Shown: in pieces, positions 51,128 to 58,486 of the stretch
Numbering within the stretch: position 1 is the first letter of the stretch
Layout: each line of letters starts with the position of its first letter
Assembly: GCF_011297335.1 (NCBI RefSeq)
Contig: NZ_JAAOTJ010000022.1
Coordinates: 62,001 to 126,000 of the forward strand
Direction of reading: 5' to 3'
Source of the DNA: Catellatospora methionotrophica
Lineage (GTDB): Bacteria; Actinomycetota; Actinomycetes; Mycobacteriales; Micromonosporaceae
Length of the DNA: 64,000 nt
Position numbers and translations under genes: made by a program
The notes under the pieces: model-generated
Database searches by the model: none
Seen by the model: only the letters and a program-made list of their open reading frames with translations
What the model was told of the DNA's origin: nothing

Positions 51128-51524
51128 GGCTGCTCCCGGTGGCGGGCAGCTGCGGCTGAGCGGGCTCCCCGTCGGTGGCGCGGCGGTGCGTCGACCGGGC
51201 CTCACGGGCGCGGCGCAGCAGCTGCGGGCCGCGGCCCAGCACCTCGAAGGTGAGCAGCGCACACAGCGGCACGACCAGGAAGAACAGCCACTCCTCCCAC
51301 GGTAGGCCCGCGAGGATCACGCCGGTGGTGTACCGCTCGGAGAACCACCAGTGGCCGCGCGCGACGGCGATCAGGTCCCAGAGCGCGAACACGGCCACGA
51401 CCGGCGCCAGCGCGAGGAGCAGCCGCCGTGGCTGCCGGTAGACGCGCGCGCCGAGGACCAGCTCCAGCGGCAGCGTCACGGCGACGCAGGCGGCCAGGAT
51501 CAACAGGTAGCGCAGTGGGTCCAT
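51117..51524 (-). CDS. crtYc: lycopene cyclase subunit, CrtYc type
   Basis: A 135-residue membrane protein with three helices. PWEEWLFFLVVPLCALLTFE is the conserved CrtYc-type motif, and FSERYTTGVILAGL precedes it. A charged 30-residue tail follows. ATG 51524 overlaps the phytoene synthase stop (ATGA). Partner of the CrtYd-type subunit. Confidence 0.9.
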   Translation of the reverse strand: MDPLRYLLILAACVAVTLPLELVLGARVYRQPRRLLLALAPVVAVFALWDLIAVARGHWWFSERYTTGVILAGLPWEEWLFFLVVPLCALLTFEVLGRGPQLLRRAREARSTHRRATDGEPAQPQLPATGSSRGR

Positions 51525-52441
51525 CAGCTCGCCCGCTCCGGCGCGCGGGGCGTCGCGATCGGGGTGCCGGCGGGGGTGAGCAGGCAGCGGGCGGCTACCT
51601 GCAACCGGCGGCGGGTGGGCACGGTCGCGCGGCGGGCGAACACGTCGAGATCGGCGCGCTCGATCTCGTCGAGGATGCCGCCGTACAGGTGGAACGCGGT
51701 GCGGATGCAGGCCTGGGAGGTCGGCGCGAGCATGGTGACGCCGGGTGCGGCGGCGGCGTAGTGCTCCCGCGCCCGGACGATCTCGTACCGGACCAGTTCG
51801 CGGATCGCCGTGGTGGCGGTGCCGCGCGCGGCGGCCTGGTACAGCTCGGCCGGGCTCACCCCGAACGTGCGCAGGTCGCGCTGGGGCAGGTAGATCCGTC
51901 CCCGCTGCAGGTCCTCGCCGATGTCGCGGAGGAAGTTGGTCAGCTGGAAGGCCAGGCCGAGCTGGCGGGCGGGTTCGCGGGCCGCGGCGGCGTTCTCCGG
52001 CTCCAGGATGGGCAGCATCATCGTGCCGATGACCGCGGCGGAGCCCTCCATGTAGTCGAGCAGGTCGTCGTAGTCGGCGTACTCGGTGACTTCGAGGTCC
52101 ATGGCCATGCTGCGCAGGAACGACGCGAAGTCGGCGCGGTCCATGTCGTAGCGCTCGATGGTGTGCAGCACCGCGGGCAGCAGCGGGTCGTCGACCCGGG
52201 CCCCGTGCAGGCCCGCCACGAAGCGGTCGGACCACTCGCGCAGCCGGGCGGCGCGCTCGGCGGGCGGCAGGTCGTCGGTGCTGTCGACGATCTCGTCGGC
52301 GTAGCGGGTGAAGCCGTACAGGGCGTGCACGTGGGGGCGCTTGGCGGCCGGGAGCAGGCGGGTGGCCAGGTAGTAGGTGCGGCCGTGGTGGCGGTGCAGC
52401 TGCCGGCAGCGCTCGTACGCCGCGGCGAGTTCAGGCTCCAC
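51524..52441 (-). CDS. crtB: phytoene synthase
   Basis: A 305-residue squalene/phytoene synthase. Asp-rich motifs YADEIVD (D49, D53) and FLRDIGED (D173, D177) bind the diphosphate-magnesium groups. It condenses two geranylgeranyl diphosphates to phytoene. GTG 52441 is preceded by GGAGAG. First gene of the minus-strand operon crtB-crtYc-crtYd-acyltransferase-glycosyltransferase-P450, divergent from crtE. Confidence 0.95.
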   Translation of the reverse strand: MEPELAAAYERCRQLHRHHGRTYYLATRLLPAAKRPHVHALYGFTRYADEIVDSTDDLPPAERAARLREWSDRFVAGLHGARVDDPLLPAVLHTIERYDMDRADFASFLRSMAMDLEVTEYADYDDLLDYMEGSAAVIGTMMLPILEPENAAAAREPARQLGLAFQLTNFLRDIGEDLQRGRIYLPQRDLRTFGVSPAELYQAAARGTATTAIRELVRYEIVRAREHYAAAAPGVTMLAPTSQACIRTAFHLYGGILDEIERADLDVFARRATVPTRRRLQVAARCLLTPAGTPIATPRAPERAS

Positions 52442-52461
52442 GGGGCTCTCCTGTCAGAAAA

Positions 52462-52484
52462 ATCGACTCAACAATCGACGCAAC
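52462..52484. promoter_or_regulatory. direct repeat in the crtB/crtE divergent promoter
   Basis: ATCGACTCAAC (52462-52472) and ATCGACGCAAC (52474-52484) are direct 11-mers at 12-bp period in the 68-bp gap between the divergent crt operons. A good candidate operator for the MerR regulator encoded at 55161, since CarH-type proteins bind tandem direct repeats. Confidence 0.55.
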
Positions 52485-52509
52485 TCCGAGTCTACGTTAA
52501 TCTTGGCCC

Positions 52510-53640
52510 GTGGCAAACGACACCTTCTCCGCGACCGCTCCTTCCTTTACCCTGCCAGCGGGCCCAGGGTCGGTAGACCACGCCGCCGACCTGCAACAAC
52601 GTGTCGAGGCCACGCTCAGCGACTTCGTTCTCGCGGAGACCGCCGCGCTGCTGGACGTCGACCACGCCCTCGAACCGCTGCTCGCCGCCACCCGCGACGC
52701 GGTGCTCGGCGGCGGCAAGCGCCTGCGGCCCCTGTTCGCCTACTGGGGCTGGCGCAGCGTGGCCGGGCCCGACGCGCCGGTGCAGCCGGTGCTGCCCGCG
52801 CTCGCCGCCCTCGAACTGCTGCACGCGTTCGCGCTCGTCCACGACGACGTGATGGACCGCTCGGCGACCCGCCGGGGCCGCCCCACCGCGCACCGGGCGC
52901 TCGCCGCCGCGCACGTGGGGCAGCGGCTGCGCGGCGACGCCGAACGCTTCGGCGACGCGGGCGCGATCCTCGTCGGCGACCTGTGCCTGGTCTGGGCAGA
53001 CCGGCTGATGGGCCGGGCCAAGGTGCACGCGGCGGCGCTGGCGGGAGCGCGGGCGGCATACGACCGGATGCGGGTCGAGGCCATCGCCGGGCAGTTCCTG
53101 GACGTGCTCGGCGACCACGTGCCCACCTGGTCCCCGGAGCGGGCGCTGCGCACCGCGCGGCTCAAGACCGCCGGCTACACCGCGACCTGGCCGCTGCACT
53201 ACGGCGCGGCACTGGCCGGAGCCCCGTCGGCGACCTTCGCGCGCGGGCCGCTCGGGCGTGCCTACACCCGCTACGGCCTGGCCGTCGGCGAGGCCTTCCA
53301 GCTGTGCGACGACCTGCTCGGCCTGTACGGCGAACCCGCCGTCACCGGCAAGCCGGTCGGCGACGACCTCGGCAAGCCGACCATGCTCCTGCTGCTCGCC
53401 CGCGCGCAGGCCAGCGCCGCCCAGTGCGACGAGCTGGATAAACTGCTGGCCGCCGAGCAGCCCGACGTGGCCCGGCTGGGCGAGCTGGTCCGCGAGACCG
53501 GGGCCGCGTCGACGCTCGGCGACATGATCGCCGAACGGGTCGCCGACGCCCACGGCGCGCTCGCCCACGCGCCCGTCGATCCCGGTGTCCAGGCCGCGCT
53601 CGGCGCACTCGCCGCCGCTGTCGCCTGGCGCGCGGCATGA
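52510..53640 (+). CDS. crtE: geranylgeranyl diphosphate synthase
   Basis: A 376-residue trans-isoprenyl diphosphate synthase. First Asp-rich motif D112-D-V-M-D116, GGKRLRP upstream, second region CDDLLGLYG, where the last Asp of DDxxD is replaced by Gly as often seen in actinobacterial members. It supplies C20 diphosphate for phytoene synthesis. GTG 52510. Coupled to crtI. Confidence 0.93.
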   Translation: MANDTFSATAPSFTLPAGPGSVDHAADLQQRVEATLSDFVLAETAALLDVDHALEPLLAATRDAVLGGGKRLRPLFAYWGWRSVAGPDAPVQPVLPALAALELLHAFALVHDDVMDRSATRRGRPTAHRALAAAHVGQRLRGDAERFGDAGAILVGDLCLVWADRLMGRAKVHAAALAGARAAYDRMRVEAIAGQFLDVLGDHVPTWSPERALRTARLKTAGYTATWPLHYGAALAGAPSATFARGPLGRAYTRYGLAVGEAFQLCDDLLGLYGEPAVTGKPVGDDLGKPTMLLLLARAQASAAQCDELDKLLAAEQPDVARLGELVRETGAASTLGDMIAERVADAHGALAHAPVDPGVQAALGALAAAVAWRAA

Positions 53641-53657
53641 CCGGAAGGAGCGCACGC

Positions 53658-55130
53658 ATGCGGACGGTTCCCGGACGTACCGACCACGTGGTCGTGGTGG
53701 GGGCAGGGCTGGGCGGGCTGGCGTGCGCGCTGCACCTGGCCGGTGCCGGTCGCCAGGTGACGGTGCTGGAACGCGAGGACGTGCCCGGCGGCCGGGCCGG
53801 GCGGCTCGACCGCGACGGCTACACGTTCGACACCGGCCCGACCGTGCTGACCATGCCGGAGCTGATCGCCGAGGCGTTCGCGGCGGTCGGCGAGGAACTG
53901 GCCGACTGGCTCACCCTCGACCCGCTCGACCCGGCATACCGGGCCTGGTTCCCGGACGGCTCGAAGCTCGACGTCATCGCCGACCCCGACCGGATGGCGG
54001 CCGAGATCGCCGAGGTCTGCGGGCCGCGCGAGGCCGACGGCTACCGGCGTTTCGTCGACTACGCCCGGCGGCTCTGGGAGCTGGAGCGCCACGACTTCAT
54101 CGAGCGCAACTTCGACACCCCGCGCGACCTGCTCACCGCCAACCTGCTGCGGCTGGTCGCGGCGGGCGCGTTCGGGCGGCTGCAGAACCGCATCGACACG
54201 TTCCTCAAGGACGAACGCACCCGGCGGGTGTTCTCGTTCCAGGCCATGTACGCGGGCCTGTCCCCGCACAAGGCCCTCGCCGTCTACACCGTCATCGCGT
54301 ACCTCGACTCCGTCGCCGGGGTCTACTTCCCGCGCGGCGGCATGCACGCCCTGCCCACTGCCATGGCCGCCGCCGCCGAGAAGCACGGCGTACGGATGCG
54401 CTACGGCACCCAGGCGCTGCGCGTGGAGACCAGCGGCGGGCGGGCCACCGCCGTCGTCACCACCGACGGCGAGCGCATCCCCGCCGACGCGGTAGTGCTC
54501 AACCCCGACACCGCCGCCGCGCACGCGCTGCTGCCCGGCTCGCACCCCCGCAAGCTGCGCTACTCGCCGTCGTGCGTGGTCATGCACATCGGCTCCAGCG
54601 CGGAGTACACCAAGGCCGGGCACCACAACATCCACTTCGGGCACCAGTGGCGGCGCACGTTCGACGAGGTGATCACCAGGGGCGAGCTGATGAGCGACCC
54701 GTCGCTGCTGGTCACGAACCCGAGCCGGACCGACCCGTCGGTCGCCCCCGCCGGGCGGCACACCTACTACGTGCTCGCGCCCGTGCCGAACCTCGTCGCC
54801 GGGCACCAGGACTGGCGCGGCGGGCTCGCCGACCGGTACGCCGACGAGCTGATCGACGTCCTCGAAGCGCGCGGCTACACGGGCTTCAAGGCGGGCGTGC
54901 AGACCCGGACCGTGATCACCCCTGTCGACTGGGCCGAGCTGGGCATGGACGCGGGCACGCCGTTCGCCGCCGCGCACACGCTGACCCAGTCGGGCCCGTT
55001 CCGGCCGCGCAACCTGCACCCGGCCCTGTCCAACGTGGTCTTCACCGGCTCCGGCACCACCCCCGGCGTGGGCGTGCCGATGGTGCTGATCTCGGGCAAG
55101 CTCGCCGCACAGCGCATCGTCGGCGGCTGA
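53658..55130 (+). CDS. crtI: phytoene desaturase
   Basis: A 490-residue FAD-dependent desaturase. Dinucleotide motif VVVGAGLGGLACALHLAGAG near the N-terminus, YTFDTGPTVLTMPEL, and the C-terminal FTGSGTTPGVGVPMVLISGK typical of CrtI. Converts phytoene to lycopene. GGAAGGAG lies ideally ahead of ATG 53658; a second ATG at 53637 overlaps the crtE stop and would add seven residues. Confidence 0.95.
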   Translation: MRTVPGRTDHVVVVGAGLGGLACALHLAGAGRQVTVLEREDVPGGRAGRLDRDGYTFDTGPTVLTMPELIAEAFAAVGEELADWLTLDPLDPAYRAWFPDGSKLDVIADPDRMAAEIAEVCGPREADGYRRFVDYARRLWELERHDFIERNFDTPRDLLTANLLRLVAAGAFGRLQNRIDTFLKDERTRRVFSFQAMYAGLSPHKALAVYTVIAYLDSVAGVYFPRGGMHALPTAMAAAAEKHGVRMRYGTQALRVETSGGRATAVVTTDGERIPADAVVLNPDTAAAHALLPGSHPRKLRYSPSCVVMHIGSSAEYTKAGHHNIHFGHQWRRTFDEVITRGELMSDPSLLVTNPSRTDPSVAPAGRHTYYVLAPVPNLVAGHQDWRGGLADRYADELIDVLEARGYTGFKAGVQTRTVITPVDWAELGMDAGTPFAAAHTLTQSGPFRPRNLHPALSNVVFTGSGTTPGVGVPMVLISGKLAAQRIVGG

Positions 55131-55160
55131 CATGTCCCGCGCCACGGGGGAGCGCCGGAC

Positions 55161-56039
55161 ATGAGCGAGTACGGGCGCAGTGTCGGAGAGGTCGCGCGGC
55201 GGCTCGGCGTCGCCGTGACCACGCTGCGCACCTGGCACCAGCGGTACGGCCTCGGCCCCAGTGAGCACGTCGCGCACCGGCACCGCCGGTACACCCCCGA
55301 CGACGTCGCCCGCCTCGAAGTCATGTGCCGCCTGACCACCGAGGGCGTGCCCGCCCACGAGGCGGCCCGGATCGCGCTGGCCGGGCTGCCCGGCGAACCC
55401 GCCCCGGCCCGCCTCGCCCCGGTCGCCGACCCGTCGGCGCGCGGGCTCACCGTCGCCGCGGTGCGCCTGGACATGCCCGCGATGCTGTCCACGATCGCGT
55501 CGGCGGTACGCGGCCGCGGCGTCGTCTACGCCTGGGACCACCTGCTCTGCCCGGTGCTGGTCGAGGTCGCCCGCCGCCAGGAGCCGGACCACCACATGAT
55601 CGAGGTTGAGCACCTGCTGTCGCGCTGCATCCTGGAGGTGCTGTGGACGGTGCCCCGGCCGTTTGGCGCGTCCGCCGCGCGTACCCTGCTCGCCTGCGCC
55701 GCCGATGAGCAGCACACCCTGCCCCTGGAGGCGCTGGCCGCCGCGCTGGCCGAGCAGGGCTGCGGCAGCCGCATGCTGGGCGCCCGCGTACCACCGCTGG
55801 CCCTGGCCGACGCGATCCGCCGTACCGGCCCCGCCGCCGTCTTCATCTGGTCCCAGTTCACCCCGACCGGCGACCCCGCCCAGCTCGAACCGGTCCTCGC
55901 CGCCCGTCCCCGCCCGGCCCTGATCGCCGCCGCCGGCCCCGGCTGGGGCGACCCCCTGCCTCCCGGCGTCTCCCGCCCCGCCGACCTGAGCGACGCCCTC
56001 CGCCTAGCCCTCCCCGTCACCACCCGCCGCGACCACTGA
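55161..56039 (+). CDS. MerR-family regulator, CarH/LitR-like with cobalamin-type domain
   Basis: A 292-residue regulator. N-terminal MerR helix-turn-helix (GEVARRLGVAVTTLRTWHQR), then a four-helix region with E150-H151 (EVEHLLSR) as in the cobalamin-cap of CarH, and a Rossmann-like part with DEQHTLPLE, where H185 fits the lower axial cobalt ligand (variant of DxHxxG). CarH/LitR proteins use adenosylcobalamin as a light sensor to control carotenoid genes; the position beside crtI supports this. The CarH Trp that lies ten residues before EH is Gln140 here, so light response may differ. ATG 55161. Confidence 0.85.
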   Translation: MSEYGRSVGEVARRLGVAVTTLRTWHQRYGLGPSEHVAHRHRRYTPDDVARLEVMCRLTTEGVPAHEAARIALAGLPGEPAPARLAPVADPSARGLTVAAVRLDMPAMLSTIASAVRGRGVVYAWDHLLCPVLVEVARRQEPDHHMIEVEHLLSRCILEVLWTVPRPFGASAARTLLACAADEQHTLPLEALAAALAEQGCGSRMLGARVPPLALADAIRRTGPAAVFIWSQFTPTGDPAQLEPVLAARPRPALIAAAGPGWGDPLPPGVSRPADLSDALRLALPVTTRRDH

Positions 56040-56092
56040 CCCCGCCCGCACAATCCGCGCCACGCCCCCGGCAACCGGCCCGCGCCACCCCG

Positions 56093-56169
56093 TTTTCCAT
56101 AGACGCTGGCCTATTACATCGATTATTTGCAGATCAAACTCGATGTAATAGGCCAGCGTCTATGGAAAA
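56093..56169 (-). repeat. palindromic repeat family A, copy 4
   Basis: Perfect 30-bp arms (56093-56122 and 56140-56169) around a 17-nt centre; the longest and cleanest copy, in reverse orientation relative to copies 1 and 3. C4-GTTTT and AAAAAAGGGG extend the ends. It lies between convergent genes, 8 bp beyond the stop of the maleate-isomerase homologue and 53 bp beyond the MerR stop. Well placed as a bidirectional terminator. Confidence 0.95.
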
Positions 56170-56177
56170 AAGGGGGG

Positions 56178-56921
56178 TCAGTGGTCGCGGAGGAGGGAGC
56201 CTGCGCCGTGGACCTTGTCGTCGATGCCGTTGTCGCGTAGGGCCATCCACCAGGTGGCGGCGTTGATGGCGATGACGGGTTTGCCGAGCCAGCGTTCGGC
56301 CTCGTCGGCGAGGCGCACCATGGACAGGTTGGTGCCGCACTGGACGATCGCGTCGACGTCGGGGCCGTCGACCTTGCGGATCGCGTCGCGCAGCTCGTCC
56401 TCGGTGACGTGGGCGATGGCCACCGCGGTGGGGCATTTCAGGCCCTCGATCGCGGTCACCTCGAACCCGATCTCGCTGAAGAACTTGACCACGTTCTGGT
56501 CGCCCACGGGCTGGTACGGCGTCACGACACCGATACGGCGCGCTCCGTAGATCTTCAGCGCCCGCTCGCAGGCCTCCGCGCCGGTCGCGACCTCCAGACC
56601 GGTGATGGCCTTGATCTGGCGTACGAACTCGCGGTTGCCCTCGACCCCGCCCCAGAACGTCTCCGCCGACATGCCCATGACCATGTAGTCGGGTTCGCAG
56701 GTCAGCACCCGCTCGCAGGCCGACCCGATCTCGTCGCGGATCTGCGTGAGCAGGTGCTCGAAGTTCGCGTCGTCGGACAGGTCCTGGTTGCGGATGTGGA
56801 TGCGGGAGAAGTGCGCGGTCACGCCCGGCACGGTCATCGAGTAGAAGTCGGGTTCGACGATGGTGTTGGTGGACGGCGCGATGACGCCGAACTTGCGCCG
56901 CCAGCCCAGTGCGTCGGTCAT
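56178..56921 (-). CDS. maleate isomerase/arylmalonate decarboxylase homologue
   Basis: A 247-residue Asp/Glu racemase-superfamily protein. FGVIAPSTNTIVEPDF and the C-terminal VHGAGSLL match maleate cis-trans isomerases. Those enzymes use two cysteines; here the second, C195 (VQCGTNLS), is kept, while the first position (MGMS85) is serine. Arylmalonate decarboxylase also works with only the second cysteine, so this could be a decarboxylase or an isomerase with changed chemistry. Last gene of the long minus-strand operon, coupled to an 18-codon frame upstream. A role in processing maleimide-type pyrrole fragments is a hypothesis from context. Confidence 0.85.
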   Translation of the reverse strand: MTDALGWRRKFGVIAPSTNTIVEPDFYSMTVPGVTAHFSRIHIRNQDLSDDANFEHLLTQIRDEIGSACERVLTCEPDYMVMGMSAETFWGGVEGNREFVRQIKAITGLEVATGAEACERALKIYGARRIGVVTPYQPVGDQNVVKFFSEIGFEVTAIEGLKCPTAVAIAHVTEDELRDAIRKVDGPDVDAIVQCGTNLSMVRLADEAERWLGKPVIAINAATWWMALRDNGIDDKVHGAGSLLRDH

Positions 56922-56974
56922 CGCCGCTCCTCGCGGTCGGCCGGGCGGACCGCCCGGGTGGTGGTCTGGCTCAT
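56918..56974 (-). CDS. 18-residue bridging micro-ORF
   Basis: Encodes MSQTTTRAVRPADREERR. Its ATG overlaps the TGA of the membrane-protein gene and its TGA overlaps the ATG of the isomerase homologue, both as ATGA. Internal GAGGAG (encoding Glu-Glu) would serve as the ribosome-binding site of the downstream gene. It may be a translated coupler, or the frame may be chance in a 48-bp gap. Confidence 0.45.
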   Translation of the reverse strand: MSQTTTRAVRPADREERR

Positions 56975-57648
56975 GCGGTCACCCTGGCCGGGTCCGCCGT
57001 CGCGGCCGGCACGGCCGACCGGCGGGCCGCGCGGACGGTGAGCAGGGCGGCGGTCAGGAAGACGGCCTGGGCGAGGGTGTTGGTGCCCTGCTCCAGCCAC
57101 TGGAAGGCGGCCGTGTCGTGCTGCGGGTGGTTGCGCAGCGGCACCAGCGAGGTGACCGCGACGATGCCGAGCACGTACAGCACGACCGCGCCCCAGGCCC
57201 GGCGGCGCCCGGCCAGCACCGCGCCGAGCACGCTGATCGCGGTGACCCCCGTCGTGGCCGCGACGAACGCGGGCTGCACGCTCGCCAGCGCGACCGCGGC
57301 CCCGGCGACCCCCACACCCACCAGGGCGTACGGCCACCACGGCGCGCGCCGCCCGCGCAAGGTCGTGTGCAGCGACCACAGCACCAGCAGCGCCCCGGTC
57401 GCCATCAGCGGGAACAGCGACTGCTCCAGCCACCGCACGTCTTCGCCGAACGCGGAAAGGATCAGCTTCCAGGTGGACTTCGCCACCCCGCCCAGCCCGA
57501 TCAGCACGGCCCCGACGCGGCCGAAAACGGCGACCCGCCGGTCGATCGCGGCGGACGCCCCGCCGAGCAGCCAGAACCCGGCCAGCGCCAGCAGCGTGGG
57601 GACGTAGTCCTCCAGCGCCATGATCACCGGGTAGTCGTTGGTGTTCAC
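56971..57648 (-). CDS. polytopic membrane protein of unknown function
   Basis: A 225-residue protein with six to seven hydrophobic helices (TLLALAGFWLLGGASAAI, AVLIGLGGVAKSTWKLIL, FLTAALLTVRAARR). GTG 57648 overlaps the SDR stop (GTGA). No family recognised. As part of the tetrapyrrole-like operon it could be an integral membrane electron carrier or transporter; no haem-ligand pattern is evident. Confidence 0.8.
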   Translation of the reverse strand: MNTNDYPVIMALEDYVPTLLALAGFWLLGGASAAIDRRVAVFGRVGAVLIGLGGVAKSTWKLILSAFGEDVRWLEQSLFPLMATGALLVLWSLHTTLRGRRAPWWPYALVGVGVAGAAVALASVQPAFVAATTGVTAISVLGAVLAGRRRAWGAVVLYVLGIVAVTSLVPLRNHPQHDTAAFQWLEQGTNTLAQAVFLTAALLTVRAARRSAVPAATADPARVTA

Positions 57649-58421
57649 GCGTCCTCCCCGAACACGTCACGCTTGCGGAACGCGGTCAGGAAGCGACCGA
57701 ACGCCTTGCCCCGGGTCAGCCACGCCACCCGGGCCCCGTTCTTGGCTCCGGCCAGCACCTTCTCGGCCAGCCACGGGGTGACGGTCTCGACCCGGTCCGC
57801 GAGGATGTTGAAGATCTTCTTCGCCTGCGCGAGTTCCTCAGGCGTGTAGTCGTGCGTGAGCAGGTCGGTGACGACCATGCCCGGCGACAGGTGGTGCACG
57901 GTGACCCCGGTGCCCTCGACCTCCTTGGCCAGGCTGTCCGTGGTGTAGGTGACGGCCCGTTTGGTCGCGCCGTACACGGTCAGGCCGGGGCGCAGCATGC
58001 CGTTGGAGCCGAAGCCCTCCATGTTCCACAGCGCGCCCGCGCCCTGGGCAGCCATTCCGGCCAGCACGACGGCGCTGGCGTGCAGCAGGCCGCGCAGGTT
58101 CAGGTCGACGGTCGCGTCCAGCGCCTCGGGGTCGAGTTCCCACAGCTTGCGCCGGGCCGGGGACATGCCCGCGTTGTTGATCCAGATGTCGACGCGCCCG
58201 TGCCGCTCGACCGCCGCGTCCCACAGCCGCCGCACGGCCTCGCGGTCGGTGACGTCGGCGACCACGCCGTACGCCTGCGGCACCTGTTCCCCGGCGCGTT
58301 TGACGGAGTCGACGGAGCGCCCGCAGTACACGACCTGTGCGCCCCGCGCGGCCAGTTCCCGGACCAGGCCGAGCCCGATGCCCCTGGTCCCACCCGTCAC
58401 CACCACGACCTTGCCGGTCAT
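57645..58421 (-). CDS. short-chain dehydrogenase/reductase
   Basis: A 258-residue classical SDR. TGGTRGIG cofactor loop, NNAG motif, catalytic YGATK. The catalytic-serine region reads NMEGFGSNG. This NMEGFGS pattern is close to plant NYC1/NOL chlorophyll b reductases, which carry NMDGAGSGG; given the neighbours this is notable but not proof. It would reduce a carbonyl with NAD(P)H. ATG 58421 overlaps the stop of a 22-codon frame; its own stop overlaps the next gene. Confidence 0.9.
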   Translation of the reverse strand: MTGKVVVVTGGTRGIGLGLVRELAARGAQVVYCGRSVDSVKRAGEQVPQAYGVVADVTDREAVRRLWDAAVERHGRVDIWINNAGMSPARRKLWELDPEALDATVDLNLRGLLHASAVVLAGMAAQGAGALWNMEGFGSNGMLRPGLTVYGATKRAVTYTTDSLAKEVEGTGVTVHHLSPGMVVTDLLTHDYTPEELAQAKKIFNILADRVETVTPWLAEKVLAGAKNGARVAWLTRGKAFGRFLTAFRKRDVFGEDA

Positions 58422-58486
58422 GCCGCCGCCTCCGGCGTCGACATGACCACCAACGGTCTCATGATTGCCTCGCCGCGCTCGGTCAT
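58418..58486 (-). CDS. 22-residue bridging micro-ORF
   Basis: Encodes MTERGEAIMRPLVVMSTPEAAA. As with the micro-ORF at 56918, the start overlaps the upstream stop and the stop overlaps the downstream start, both ATGA. Two such bridges in one operon make chance less likely, and they may maintain translational coupling. Confidence 0.45.
   Translation of the reverse strand: MTERGEAIMRPLVVMSTPEAAA

Noticed and set aside
53271-55715. 814-codon minus-strand frame over crtI and the MerR gene
   Set aside because: Antisense shadow; crtE, crtI and MerR motifs on the other strand are unambiguous.
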